Shown: positions 27,084 to 36,629, counted from the first letter of the stretch. The stretch: 64,000 nucleotides of DNA from CAMTWZ01 sp041749075 (GCA_041749075.1 JBGTBY010000035.1:124001-188000); one strand, 5' to 3'. Numbers and translations are program-made. Notes: a model not told the origin generated them from the sequence alone.

Positions 27084-30000
27084 ATGAAGTTTGAACGCCA
27101 CTATACCAAAGATCATTGGACAACGCCTTACGACGCCATTCCCTTTGAATCGCGCAAATCAGAAATCAAGAACCCGGATGGGTCGAAAGTATTCAGTATG
27201 GAGAATGTGATGGTGCCGGCGTCCTGGTCCCAGGTTGCTACCGACATCATCGCTCAGAAGTATTTCCGCAAAGCCGGCGTCCCGGCCGTGATGAAGACCA
27301 TCACCGAGAAAGGGGTTCCGAAATGGCTCCAACGTCGCGATGCCGACGACTCCGCTCTGGCCAAGCTGTCTGAAAACGAGCGCTTCCGCGGTGAGAACGA
27401 TTCGCGCGAAGTATTTTCGCGTCTAGCGGGTTGCTGGACCTACTGGGGATGGAAGAACAACTATTTCACATCCGAACAAGACGCGAAGGTGTTCTACGAC
27501 GAGCTGTGCTATATGCTGGCCAATCAGATGGTGGCGCCGAACTCGCCTCAGTGGTTTAATACAGGTTTGCATTGGGCGTATGGTATCAACGGTCCGGCCC
27601 AAGGACACTATTATGTGGACGCGAAAAGCGGTGAATTGCGCAAATCCGAAGACGCCTACACCCATCCACAGCCACACGCATGCTTTATTCAGTCTGTGAG
27701 TGATGATCTTGTGAACGAAGGCGGCATCATGGACCTCTGGGTTCGCGAAGCGCGTTTGTTCAAGTACGGATCAGGAACGGGAACCAACTTCTCCGACCTA
27801 CGTGGCGAGAATGAAAAATTGAGCGGTGGTGGAAAGTCCTCCGGTTTGATGAGTTTCCTGAAAATCGGCGACCGTGCCGCTGGAGCGATCAAATCAGGCG
27901 GAACCACACGTCGTGCCGCGAAAATGGTGACGTTGGACTTGGATCATCCCGACATCGAGCAGTACATCACCTGGAAAGTGAAGGAAGAAGAGAAAGTTGC
28001 GGCAATCGTGGCCGGCTCCAAAATCACGGAAAAACATTTGAAGAATATCATCCGCCTGTGTCATACTCCGGTGGAGATTGAAGGTCGGATGTACAACAGC
28101 GCGGTCAGCCGCGACCCGAAAAAGCATAAGGAACTGGGTCGGGCCATCAAGACCGCGAAAGGTGATTTCGTGCCATTGAACTACATTGAGCGCGTGATTC
28201 AACTCGCGGAGCAAGGTTTTACGGATATCGAGTTCGAAACCTACGATACCGACTGGAATTCCGAGGCCTATGCCACCGTCAGCGGACAGAATTCAAACAA
28301 CTCCGTCCGTGTCCCGAACGCGTTCATGGAAGCCGTCAAGGCGGATGGGGAATGGAACTTGTACGGCCGCATCGAGAAGCGCAAAGCCAGCAACGAAGGC
28401 CGCGATCCAAAGCCCATAAAAACGCTCAAAGCAAGCGAATTGTGGGATGATATCGCTTATGCCGCGTGGGCCAGCGCCGATCCAGGCACGCAGTACCATG
28501 ATACCATCAACGAATGGCACACCTGTCCGACCGACGGACCGATCAAGGCGAGCAATCCGTGCTCCGAGTACATGTTCCTCGACAATACGGCCTGCAACCT
28601 GGCGTCGATGAACCTCATCAAGTATTACGATACAGAGACTGAGCTCTTCGATGTGGAAGGCTATCGCTACACCACGCGTCTTTGGACCGTCGTTCTCGAG
28701 ATTTCCGTACTGATGGCGCAGTTCCCATCCAAAGAGATCGCCGAGCTCAGCTATGAGTTCCGCACCTTGGGATTGGGCTATGCCAACATCGGCACCTTGC
28801 TGATGATCCAAGGTATTCCGTACGACTCGAAAGAAGCCATGGCCATCACCGGCGCGCTGACCAGCATCATGCATATGCGCTCGTATGCTACCAGTGCTGA
28901 GATGGCGAAAGAACTTGGCACATTCCCAGGCTACGACCGCAACCGGGAGCCTATGCTCAAGGTCATCCGGAACCACCGTCGCGCGGCCTACAGCGCACCA
29001 GACAGCGAATACGAAGGTCTCACCATCAAACCATTGGGCATCGATGCTGAGATTTGTCCTGATTACCTGCTCAAAGCCGCTCAAGACGATTCCGACCTGG
29101 CTTTGGCGATGGGTGAGGAGCATGGCTATCGCAACGCGCAAGTAACGGTGATTGCCCCGACCGGAACCATCGGATTGGTGATGGATTGCGACACGACCGG
29201 CATCGAACCCGATTTCGCGCTCGTCAAGTTCAAGAAATTGGCTGGAGGCGGATACTTCAAGATCATCAACCAAAGCGTGCCTGCGGCGCTTAAACGTCTC
29301 GGGTATTCGGCCAAAGAATCGGATGCCATTATCAAGTACGCGAAGGGACATGGAACTCTGAAAGGATGTCCGACCATGAGTCACGATCGTCTTCGTGCGG
29401 TCGGCTTCACGGATGAGAAAATCCAAGCCATCGAAGAGCAGCTTCCGGGCGCTTTCGAACTGAAATTCGCATTCAATCATTTCACGTTGGGTGAGGATTT
29501 CTGCAAGAACGTGCTTCAGATCAGCGATGCGCAATTGTCCGACTGGAACTTTGACCTTCTGCGCCACATCGGCTTCACCAAGCGTGATGTCGACGAAGCG
29601 AACGATTATGTCTGCGGAACGATGACGCTCGAAGGAGCTCCGTTGCTCAAAGACGAGCATCTTCCGGTGTTCGACTGCGCCAACAAATGCGGCAAAAAAG
29701 GCACGAGATACATTTCGGCGATCGGTCACATCCACATGATGGCGGCGGCACAGCCGTTCATCTCGGGAGCAATTTCCAAGACCATCAACCTTCCGAACGA
29801 AGCGACAGTCGAGGATATCAAAAGCGCGTATATGATCTCCTGGGAGAAAATGCTTAAGGCGAATGCCTTGTATCGCGACGGATCCAAACTGAGTCAGCCT
29901 CTGAACACACTTTCGAGCGTGATCGACGATATCGAAGACGAAGCCCCGGAAGCAGTAGCTCCGGAAGTGGCCCAGGTTCAAGATGCGATCGTCAAAACGG

Positions 30001-30683
30001 CAGAGCGCATCATCCATAAGTATGTGGCCGAGCGCAAACGCTTGCCGAACCGTCGTGGCGGATACACCCAGAAATCCAAGATCGGCGGACAAAACGTCTA
30101 TCTGCGCACCGGTGAGTACGACAACGGACAAATCGGCGAGATCTTCATCGATATGCACCGCGAAGGCGCGGCGTTCCGCAGTCTGATGAACTGCTTTGCG
30201 ATTTCGATTTCGTTGGGTCTGCAGCACGGTGTGCCGCTGGAAGAATTCGTGGATGCGTTTGTGTTCACTAAATTCGAGCCGAGCGGCATGGTGATCGGCA
30301 ATCCGCAGATCAAGATGACGACCTCTGTGATCGATTATATCTTCCGTGAATTGGCGGTGACCTATCTCGGTCGCCACGACTTGGCGCATGTGGGACCTGA
30401 AGACATCCTGCAGCGCACGCTTCGTCCGATGGAAAACGACGAGGATGATGTGGATGCTCCGGCATCGGCACCAATGGCATCCTATCCGCCATTGTCGGTT
30501 GAAACGGCACCTGTATTCGTTCCTGTGAGCGCCAAAGACGACGGATTTCAATCCAAGTTCGAACGTGCTCGTCAGATGGGATACACCGGCGACGCCTGCG
30601 GCGATTGCGGAAGCATGACGATGGTGCGCAACGGCACCTGCCTCAAGTGCAATACGTGTGGCGCGACGAGTGGGTGTTCTTGA
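27084..30683 (+). CDS. nrdJ: Vitamin B12-dependent (class II) ribonucleoside-diphosphate reductase
   Basis: NrdJ makes deoxyribonucleotides using adenosylcobalamin as the radical source. The protein is 1199 aa, the large NrdJ form. Visible motifs are PNSPQWFNTGLH near residue 152, HACFIQSV with the first redox Cys near 199, GSGTGTNFSDLRG near 232, SNPCSEYMFLDNTACNL around 490-505 (the Asn-Cys-Glu catalytic loop) and APTGTIGLVMDCDTTGIEPD near 690. The C-terminus is a Cys-rich tail (CGDCGSM, CLKCNTCGATSGCS) likely to bind zinc and shuttle reducing power. There is no class I or III reductase in the window. Its place just after the B12 uptake genes and behind a DnaA-box cluster is notable. A strong terminator follows. 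Confidence 0.97.
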   Translation: MKFERHYTKDHWTTPYDAIPFESRKSEIKNPDGSKVFSMENVMVPASWSQVATDIIAQKYFRKAGVPAVMKTITEKGVPKWLQRRDADDSALAKLSENERFRGENDSREVFSRLAGCWTYWGWKNNYFTSEQDAKVFYDELCYMLANQMVAPNSPQWFNTGLHWAYGINGPAQGHYYVDAKSGELRKSEDAYTHPQPHACFIQSVSDDLVNEGGIMDLWVREARLFKYGSGTGTNFSDLRGENEKLSGGGKSSGLMSFLKIGDRAAGAIKSGGTTRRAAKMVTLDLDHPDIEQYITWKVKEEEKVAAIVAGSKITEKHLKNIIRLCHTPVEIEGRMYNSAVSRDPKKHKELGRAIKTAKGDFVPLNYIERVIQLAEQGFTDIEFETYDTDWNSEAYATVSGQNSNNSVRVPNAFMEAVKADGEWNLYGRIEKRKASNEGRDPKPIKTLKASELWDDIAYAAWASADPGTQYHDTINEWHTCPTDGPIKASNPCSEYMFLDNTACNLASMNLIKYYDTETELFDVEGYRYTTRLWTVVLEISVLMAQFPSKEIAELSYEFRTLGLGYANIGTLLMIQGIPYDSKEAMAITGALTSIMHMRSYATSAEMAKELGTFPGYDRNREPMLKVIRNHRRAAYSAPDSEYEGLTIKPLGIDAEICPDYLLKAAQDDSDLALAMGEEHGYRNAQVTVIAPTGTIGLVMDCDTTGIEPDFALVKFKKLAGGGYFKIINQSVPAALKRLGYSAKESDAIIKYAKGHGTLKGCPTMSHDRLRAVGFTDEKIQAIEEQLPGAFELKFAFNHFTLGEDFCKNVLQISDAQLSDWNFDLLRHIGFTKRDVDEANDYVCGTMTLEGAPLLKDEHLPVFDCANKCGKKGTRYISAIGHIHMMAAAQPFISGAISKTINLPNEATVEDIKSAYMISWEKMLKANALYRDGSKLSQPLNTLSSVIDDIEDEAPEAVAPEVAQVQDAIVKTAERIIHKYVAERKRLPNRRGGYTQKSKIGGQNVYLRTGEYDNGQIGEIFIDMHREGAAFRSLMNCFAISISLGLQHGVPLEEFVDAFVFTKFEPSGMVIGNPQIKMTTSVIDYIFRELAVTYLGRHDLAHVGPEDILQRTLRPMENDEDDVDAPASAPMASYPPLSVETAPVFVPVSAKDDGFQSKFERARQMGYTGDACGDCGSMTMVRNGTCLKCNTCGATSGCS

Positions 30684-30717
30684 GTAGAAGCCTGATGCTT
30701 GATGATTGATGCTTGAA

Positions 30718-30752
30718 ACAGGGTGTGGCTTTAGCCTCACCCTGTTTTTTTT
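30718..30752 (+). terminator. Rho-independent terminator of nrdJ
   Basis: ACAGGGTG (30718-30725) pairs with CACCCTGT (30738-30745), with an inner GGC/GCC extension around a TTTA loop, followed by eight T from 30745 to 30752. It ends the nrdJ transcript. Confidence 0.92.
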
Positions 30753-30763
30753 AGCGAAGCACC

Positions 30764-31003
30764 TCATCCTGAGGGCTGAAAGCCCGAAGTACCCCATATT
30801 TATTAGAGGAAGCACCACATTGAGCTACGCAAATAATATAGATCCCTCGGGCCTTCGGCCCTCAGGATGACAAGCGCCATGCCACAAAAAAGAAGAGGCG
30901 GCATAATGAAATCCCAAGCATACTTAGGAAATTGTTATGCCGCCTTTTATTTACGAATTATGCCCTTGTCATCCTGAGGGAGCGGAGCGACCGAGGGATC
31001 TGT
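30764..31003. repeat. Three copies of a TCATCCTGAGGG...GAGGGATCT repeat
   Basis: Between nrdJ and the DUF4153 gene lie three related units: 30764-30795 (+, diverged at its 3' end), 30840-30873 (-) and 30966-31003 (+). Each starts TCATCCTGAGGG, has a short hairpin core (GGCCGAAGGCC or AGCGGAGCG) and ends near GAGGGATCT. The last two are in opposite orientation and bracket a further hairpin at 30896-30945. The units resemble a small dispersed palindromic repeat seen between genes in many FCB genomes. Their function is unknown. No gene is seen in 30753-31048. Confidence 0.75.
30896..30948. terminator. Perfect 11-bp inverted repeat, possible bidirectional terminator
   Basis: AGGCGGCATAA (30896-30906) and TTATGCCGCCT (30935-30945) are exact inverse copies with a 28-nt loop. 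T-rich sequence follows on the right and an A-rich run (AAAAAAGAAG) precedes on the left, so it could end transcription in both directions. It lies between two oppositely oriented repeat units. Confidence 0.6.
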
Positions 31004-31048
31004 TCATCGCGCTCATAGTATTATTTCACTTTGTTCATACCTTGTGAG

Positions 31049-32761
31049 ATGGCACCACACATCCCTTCCATCACCCACATCGTTGATGTGGTGCGGGCGA
31101 CAATCCTGCGTTTCCCGCTGACCCTGATCTTGGCCGTCATCGCCAACATCCTGATCATCATCCTCATCCAATCGGAGATGATCAACAGTCCTCTCGGACG
31201 CTACGCCCTTGTTTCGATTCTGGGCATATCACTGAGTTTCGCCTTCCAACTGCGGTCTGAATACGACGAATGGATAGGAGGGAAGCAATGGCTTGCGGCA
31301 CTCATCCCATTAGGGCTTCTTGCCGCCTATCTGCTCACTTTGCCAACGGCCATCGATTCGCTGTTCGACAATGTCTATCATTCCTATCGCTTTGCGATGA
31401 TCTTTGTCGTCTCACATCTGTTGGTGGCATTTTTGCCCACACGGAACACGTTCTGGGAATTCAACAAGTCCCTGTTCATCCGCATCCTGCTAGGCGCGCT
31501 GTATAGTTTTGTGCTATATGCCGGACTCTCCATCGCCATCCTGTCGCTCGATATGCTGTTCGGCATCGATTTCGGCTCAAAAATCTATGCTTACCTCTGG
31601 GTGACAGTCATATTCACCTTCAACACGTTGTTTTTTCTGTCGGGCGTGCCAACCGCATCCGAACTGGGTCAAACGCAGGCCTACCCGAAAGGACTTCGGG
31701 TCTTCACCCAGTACCTGCTCATCCCGATCGTACTGATATACGGACTCATCCTCTACGCCTACATGGGCAAAATCATCCTTCAATGGAGCTGGCCGGAAGG
31801 ATGGGTGACCTGGCTCGTCATTTTCTATTCGATCTCAGGGATTTTCGCGTTTCTGCTGGTCCATCCGCTGTTGGATGATGCCGAACAGCCATGGGTTCGA
31901 TTGTTCTCGAAACTCTACTTCCCGGCCCTGCTCCCCCTGTCGATTCTTCAGTTGTCCGCCGTATGGGAACGCATCAGCGCCTACGGCATCACCGAGAACC
32001 GCTATCTGGCCATGCTGACCGGATTATGGCTGATATCGGTCATCATCGTACTCATCCGCAGTCGCGCCTCGAACATCCGATACATCCCGATATCACTAGC
32101 GGCCGTGATATTGGTTGTGATGTTCGGTCCGTGGGGGATGTTCAGCGTGTCGAAATCCTCGCAACGGGGCCAATTGGATCAAGTGTTGATGGAAGCCGGC
32201 ATCACGGAACGTCCGATTCAGCCCGCATCCTTCGTCGCGCTGGATTCGCTGTCGAACGAGCGGTTCATGGACATCACACAGTATCTGCTGTACACTCACA
32301 ATGTTGAGGCCTTGAACGGATTCATCGCCGATTCGACCTTGGCGATGCTCGATACCAAGCATGATAACCGTTGGAATATGCATGGGGAGCTGATGACGTT
32401 CTTGGGCGTATCGCGAACCAAGCACGATCAGCCGTTCCGTCTCGTCACCGTGATTCGGGAAACCGATGTCATTCCGACCTATGGTTATGCCTATATCCGC
32501 CGCTGGGGTGGATGGAATGAAATCCGCATCAATGGAAACGGTTTGAATTACGATCGTGCGGAAAACCGCATCACATATGGCGATGAAGTCCTGGATTTGA
32601 CGGAATTTGGAAAAACGGCGGCATTGAATGTGGTCGTGAGTGTGGAGATGGCCTCCTTCACGCTAGGCGACATCCGGATCGTTTTGGCGGAATTCGAGCT
32701 GAACGGGGATCGATTGTCGAACCCGATGTTTGTTGTGTACACCAATCAGGACATGGAATGA
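31049..32761 (+). CDS. DUF4153-family multi-pass membrane protein
   Basis: A 570-aa inner-membrane protein with about eleven hydrophobic segments in the first 370 residues (for example FPLTLILAVIANILIIILI, LLAAYLLTLP, YLLIPIVLIYGLILYAYMG). A soluble C-terminal part of about 200 residues contains YLLYTHNVEALNGF and YAYIRRWGGWNEI. The arrangement is that of DUF4153 proteins, whose function is not known. I chose the ATG at 31049 over an upstream TTG because the hydrophobic segments begin soon after it. The gene overlaps the following acetyltransferase by 4 bp. Confidence 0.8.
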   Translation: MAPHIPSITHIVDVVRATILRFPLTLILAVIANILIIILIQSEMINSPLGRYALVSILGISLSFAFQLRSEYDEWIGGKQWLAALIPLGLLAAYLLTLPTAIDSLFDNVYHSYRFAMIFVVSHLLVAFLPTRNTFWEFNKSLFIRILLGALYSFVLYAGLSIAILSLDMLFGIDFGSKIYAYLWVTVIFTFNTLFFLSGVPTASELGQTQAYPKGLRVFTQYLLIPIVLIYGLILYAYMGKIILQWSWPEGWVTWLVIFYSISGIFAFLLVHPLLDDAEQPWVRLFSKLYFPALLPLSILQLSAVWERISAYGITENRYLAMLTGLWLISVIIVLIRSRASNIRYIPISLAAVILVVMFGPWGMFSVSKSSQRGQLDQVLMEAGITERPIQPASFVALDSLSNERFMDITQYLLYTHNVEALNGFIADSTLAMLDTKHDNRWNMHGELMTFLGVSRTKHDQPFRLVTVIRETDVIPTYGYAYIRRWGGWNEIRINGNGLNYDRAENRITYGDEVLDLTEFGKTAALNVVVSVEMASFTLGDIRIVLAEFELNGDRLSNPMFVVYTNQDME

Positions 32762-33234
32762 GCGACATCACCATACGTCACGCGACAATTGATGACTTAG
32801 ATATCATGATGCGGCTCGATTCGCTGCTGTTCCGCTACGACGCGCAGTATGATGACACCTTGGATTTCGGGTGGACGTTTTCAGAAGAAGGGACGCAGTT
32901 TTTCACCGATCGGGTGACAGGTGCGGAAGGCGTCGCGTTCGTAGCTGAGCATGACCATCATGTGGTCGGCTATCTGTGCGGCTCGATCGTGGAAGCGTAC
33001 AGTTATCGGCGCATCAAGCGGATCGCCGAGTTGGAATGCATGTTCGTGCAGCCTTCCACACGCGGAAAAGGGGCGGGATCGGCCCTGGTGAATAAGTTTC
33101 TGGATTGGGTGCGGGAGCAGGACATCCACGACGTTCGGATCGAAGCCTCCGCCGAAAACGATACCGCGATCTCCTTCTACAAACGGATGGGCTTCACACC
33201 CTATAATCTGGTGCTGGAGGGGAGGTTGGGGTAG
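32758..33234 (+). CDS. GNAT-family N-acetyltransferase
   Basis: A 158-aa cytosolic acetyltransferase using acetyl-CoA. The GNAT core is visible: the start TIRHATIDDLDIMMRL, the beta4 strand ELECMFVQPSTRGKGAG with the pyrophosphate-binding loop (R-G-K-G-A-G), and the final AISFYKRMGF. The start overlaps the DUF4153 stop (ATGA), so the two are probably translated together. The acceptor substrate (amine, protein or antibiotic) cannot be read from the sequence. Confidence 0.9.
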   Translation: MSDITIRHATIDDLDIMMRLDSLLFRYDAQYDDTLDFGWTFSEEGTQFFTDRVTGAEGVAFVAEHDHHVVGYLCGSIVEAYSYRRIKRIAELECMFVQPSTRGKGAGSALVNKFLDWVREQDIHDVRIEASAENDTAISFYKRMGFTPYNLVLEGRLG

Positions 33235-33236
33235 GG

Positions 33237-33773
33237 ATGAGCGCGAATACTTCTAAAGCCTACACCAAGAGTGACTACCTGATATTGGCCATCATGGCAG
33301 TAGGTGTTATTGGTGTAATCTTCTACAATATATATGCCCCAGTCATATCGAATCCATCGGAAACGATAGGTGAAGTGATTGGTAAAGATCGCATCAGTAA
33401 GAGTAGAGTATCAGTGTATCAATATTCTGTCGACGGAACGGTCTATCAAGTGAATGGTTGGGATAGGGCATACAACGGTGATTTATATGTGGTCGAATAC
33501 GACCCGAAGGATCCATCCAGTGCAAGGGTGCTCGCACATAAACCAGCATTACCCCCAGGTGATTCCACATCCACGATTATGGCGACGATCATCGAATCAC
33601 ACTTCATCAATCGAATGGTCACATATCAGTTTGAAGTCGGTGAATATTATTTCGAGCGGCTTCAGAAGCTACCACCAGACGAAAGCATCCGTGATCCGAA
33701 ATACGCTTTAGGAAATCGGATTCAGATTGAATATTCCGTTGAGAATCCAAATCATTCCAAGATTAGGTATTAA
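33237..33773 (+). CDS. Membrane-anchored protein with two DUF3592-like repeats
   Basis: A 178-aa protein of unknown function with one N-terminal membrane segment (YLILAIMAVGVIGVIFYNIY) and an outside-facing domain. The domain appears duplicated: ETIGEVIGKDR to DLYVVEYDPKDPSSA (about 45-95) and STIMATIIESH to GNRIQIEYSVENPNHS (about 108-175). Each copy has the Y-x-Y/F-x-V-x-G-x-x-Y and late valine-x-Tyr pattern of DUF3592. It starts two bases after the GNAT stop and is 2 bp from the next small gene. I know of no defined role for such proteins. Confidence 0.65.
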   Translation: MSANTSKAYTKSDYLILAIMAVGVIGVIFYNIYAPVISNPSETIGEVIGKDRISKSRVSVYQYSVDGTVYQVNGWDRAYNGDLYVVEYDPKDPSSARVLAHKPALPPGDSTSTIMATIIESHFINRMVTYQFEVGEYYFERLQKLPPDESIRDPKYALGNRIQIEYSVENPNHSKIRY

Positions 33774-33775
33774 TC

Positions 33776-34093
33776 GTGAAGTCACGCATTCTCATTTTCA
33801 CCACCATCCTTGTCGCGATTGTGGCTTACATCATCCTAATCCAAGGCGAGAACAAAGAATTCATCAAAGATCAATACGACGACAAAACCCTCGTTGAGTT
33901 TTTTAATGTGGATACGAATGAGCTACGGCTGCAAATCAGATCCAAAGATGACGAAAAATGGATTCAGCATCCGGTCTGTTGCTTGCCCTATGAAGAACAT
34001 ATCCCATCCAATGAAATCCTGTTCGATCGAGAAAAGAGTGATTATCTGATCGTCAATGGGGAACCATTCAAGATTGAACCCATTGGGAAATAA
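33776..34093 (+). CDS. Small membrane-anchored protein, unknown function
   Basis: A 105-aa protein with a GTG start two bases after the preceding stop. An N-terminal hydrophobic segment (ILIFTTILVAIVAYIILIQ) may be an anchor or uncleaved signal. The remaining 80 residues are charged and contain the pair HPVCCLPYEEH, whose adjacent cysteines could bind metal or form a disulfide. No family is recognised. It is the last gene of the 31049-34093 cluster and ends 10 bp before the convergent S9 peptidase gene. Confidence 0.6.
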   Translation: MKSRILIFTTILVAIVAYIILIQGENKEFIKDQYDDKTLVEFFNVDTNELRLQIRSKDDEKWIQHPVCCLPYEEHIPSNEILFDREKSDYLIVNGEPFKIEPIGK

Positions 34094-34103
34094 TCATATA
34101 ACC

Positions 34104-36629
34104 TCAATACATCTCTTCCCACCATTCCGGCTGATCTTTCAGATGCTTATCGAACCAGGCGATGATGGTTTCGCTCCATTTGATGCGTTTCGGATGGTTG
34201 AGGATATGATGGTCCTGGTCCGCCACTTCGATGAGTTCAACTTCCTTGCCCAACAACTTGAGCGCGGTATAGAACTGCCAGCTTTCGCCCAAGGGCACGT
34301 TCGTGTCGCTGGCGCCATGCAATAGCAGGATGGGGGTGTTCACCTTGTCTGCGGCGAAAATGGGACTCTGATCCACATAGATATCCCGACGGTTCCACGG
34401 GAAGGATTCAGCCGTGGCGATGGAGCTGTAGCCATACCCCCAATATCCTTCGCCCCAATAGCTGGTGATGTTCGAGATGCCGGCATGAGAAACGGCCGCG
34501 GCGAAGATGTCGGTTCGGGTCTGAAGCAGCATCGTCATGAATCCTCCATAAGATGCGCCAATCGCGCCGACCTTCGCTTTGTCCGCGAACGGATGCGCCG
34601 CCAAGAACTCGTTCGTTCCTTTGATGATCTCATCCGCCACGGTGATTCCCCAATTGTTCACGTGCGCGGCCGAAAACTCCTGTCCATATCCAATTGACCC
34701 GCTTGGCTGCATCACATACACGATATATCCGTTCGCGGCCCATACTTCTTTCGGGTAGCGACCGCCGAAATCACGGCTCACAGGCGTCGTTCCGGCATAA
34801 TAGTACACGATCACAGGGTAGGATTTCGCCGGATCAAAGTTCGTCGGGTAATACACATGTCCGTCGATGTCCAATCCATCCTTGTTTTTGAATGTCCATG
34901 GCTGGATGTCGCCATACCGCACGCTCGAGTAGGTCGCGGCATTCGGATCAGCGAGCACGCGCGACCGGAATCGAGACACATCCATCACGTAGGCCTTCGT
35001 CGGCAGGTTCACGCCATTTCCGGTGTAGGCCAGCATGGTTCCACTACGCGAAATGCTCACGCCATCGGTCATGTCCACGCCTGTGTTCAGCAGCGAAAAG
35101 GTATTCCGACGGACATCAAACCGATACAGATTTCCATAGGCTTTGTCGGTGGTGCTGATGAAAATAGATTGCCCATCCGGCGACCAAAATGCGCTTCCAA
35201 CACTCGGATTGAAGGTTCTGGTGATGGGTTTCACGCTTCCATCCGCCAAGGTGCGGATATATAGCTGAGCATCGTATTCATTGGGGATGACATCCGAAGC
35301 CAAGGTGTTTCCCGCGTTGTCGAAGGCCGACGCACTTCCTGAAATCAGCAATTGGCGCCCATCCGGCGAAAAGCGCATGGCTCCGACGCTGCGAGCCGAG
35401 AACAGTGAATCGTAGGAGTTGTCCGCCAGATTCAGGATGCCGATTTCCGTGATGGAATACGGACGTGCGCTGAAATCCTCACGCGAACGCGATACAAGAA
35501 GTCGGTCTCCTGCGGGATGTTCATCAAGCAGGTTCACGGACTCCGATCCCCATGTGAGTCGGCGCTGGGTTCCATCCAAGCTCAATTCGGAAATATGGTT
35601 GCGATGGCGGTACGTCGGCCAGCGGTCGTTCGGATGTTCCAAGCGCTTGAATCCGTCTGTGGATGCCGTGGGCTGCTCTGAGGTCGTGAGGAAGATCCGT
35701 CGTCCGTCATTCGACCAGCGGATGCTTCCCAATCGCGCAATTCCATTGGCAAGCTCGATGGATGTGCCATTTTCAATGTCCACCAGCCAGATCGTACCGG
35801 TTCCGGAATTGCGCTCCACATACGCGAATCGGCGGCTGTCGGGCGCCCACTGCAAGCCGCTGAAGCTCATCGCGCCTCGATAGGTGCGTACCGGCTTGGC
35901 ATCGGATGTTCGGATGATCTCGATCCATGATTCGCCCGGTTTGCTGATGGATACCGCAGCAAGGGTCGCATCATGACTCAACGATACCGAGCTCACATTC
36001 GGTTCTTCTAGCAACAAACTCAGGTTCATGTACCGGTCCGAATTCAAGCTCGTCTTAGGCTCATGATTCGCACCAGTGACCGTCGTTTTAACCGTCCATG
36101 GCGCGGTTTGTCCCGCATCCTCCACCGTCTTGATCCAAACCACATATTTTCCTTTCGGAAGGGAGATGTCGCCGGATTTCGAGGTCGTATCCGAATTTGC
36201 TTTCGTGATGATGGATTTCCCATTCACAGTCACTTCCACCATCGCCGGACTCGAAACCTCTACTGTGATCTCATCAAACCGATCCATTTCGATGAAAAAC
36301 GCCAACCAAGCGACTTGTGGCAGGGAGGATGTACCCGTTCCAATGGGTTGACTGGATGCGATCTTGCGGAATTTCATGGATTGCCCGAATGCGCGGAACG
36401 TGGCTCCATCCGTCGGCCACATGTCAGATGTCTTCGCATTCGGATGCTTGAGCAAATCCGACACCTTGAAGGTGCCACCCATCACATCATCCGATGTGTT
36501 CCAAGCAGGAAGCGGGGTGGTGAAGGGTCCGGCGCTATAATAGGTAGCGACTTGGGCGTGGACAGTGGATGCCGCAAAAAGCAGCGTGATGATGAGAGTG
36601 AGGCGGAATTTAGTCGAGAGAGCTGTCAT
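34104..36629 (-). CDS. S9-family serine peptidase (prolyl oligopeptidase/DPP type)
   Basis: An 841-aa exported peptidase. A signal peptide (LLFAASTVHAQ) is followed by an unrecognised beta-rich domain, then a WD40/DPP-like propeller (ISELSLDGTQRRLTWG, RFSPDGRQLLISG, FWSPDGQSIFIS) and a C-terminal alpha/beta hydrolase. The catalytic residues can be placed: Ser in IGASYGGFMT near 690, Asp in HGASDTNVPLG near 775 and His in DQDHHIL near 805. Such enzymes cut short peptides, often after proline, or act as acyl-aminoacyl peptidases. It is the last gene of a six-gene operon, and its start lies 20 bp inside the M23 gene, which implies coupled translation. Confidence 0.92.
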   Translation of the reverse strand: MTALSTKFRLTLIITLLFAASTVHAQVATYYSAGPFTTPLPAWNTSDDVMGGTFKVSDLLKHPNAKTSDMWPTDGATFRAFGQSMKFRKIASSQPIGTGTSSLPQVAWLAFFIEMDRFDEITVEVSSPAMVEVTVNGKSIITKANSDTTSKSGDISLPKGKYVVWIKTVEDAGQTAPWTVKTTVTGANHEPKTSLNSDRYMNLSLLLEEPNVSSVSLSHDATLAAVSISKPGESWIEIIRTSDAKPVRTYRGAMSFSGLQWAPDSRRFAYVERNSGTGTIWLVDIENGTSIELANGIARLGSIRWSNDGRRIFLTTSEQPTASTDGFKRLEHPNDRWPTYRHRNHISELSLDGTQRRLTWGSESVNLLDEHPAGDRLLVSRSREDFSARPYSITEIGILNLADNSYDSLFSARSVGAMRFSPDGRQLLISGSASAFDNAGNTLASDVIPNEYDAQLYIRTLADGSVKPITRTFNPSVGSAFWSPDGQSIFISTTDKAYGNLYRFDVRRNTFSLLNTGVDMTDGVSISRSGTMLAYTGNGVNLPTKAYVMDVSRFRSRVLADPNAATYSSVRYGDIQPWTFKNKDGLDIDGHVYYPTNFDPAKSYPVIVYYYAGTTPVSRDFGGRYPKEVWAANGYIVYVMQPSGSIGYGQEFSAAHVNNWGITVADEIIKGTNEFLAAHPFADKAKVGAIGASYGGFMTMLLQTRTDIFAAAVSHAGISNITSYWGEGYWGYGYSSIATAESFPWNRRDIYVDQSPIFAADKVNTPILLLHGASDTNVPLGESWQFYTALKLLGKEVELIEVADQDHHILNHPKRIKWSETIIAWFDKHLKDQPEWWEEMY

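Noticed and set aside
28293..30818. An 841-codon open frame on the minus strand opposite nrdJ
   Set aside because: It is a shadow of the strongly biased nrdJ codons on the other strand. It is rich in Arg, His and Val with no domain, signal or motif, and it crosses the nrdJ terminator.
30764..31003. CRISPR array
   Set aside because: Only three diverged units in mixed orientation with unequal spacing and no cas genes; it is a dispersed palindromic repeat.
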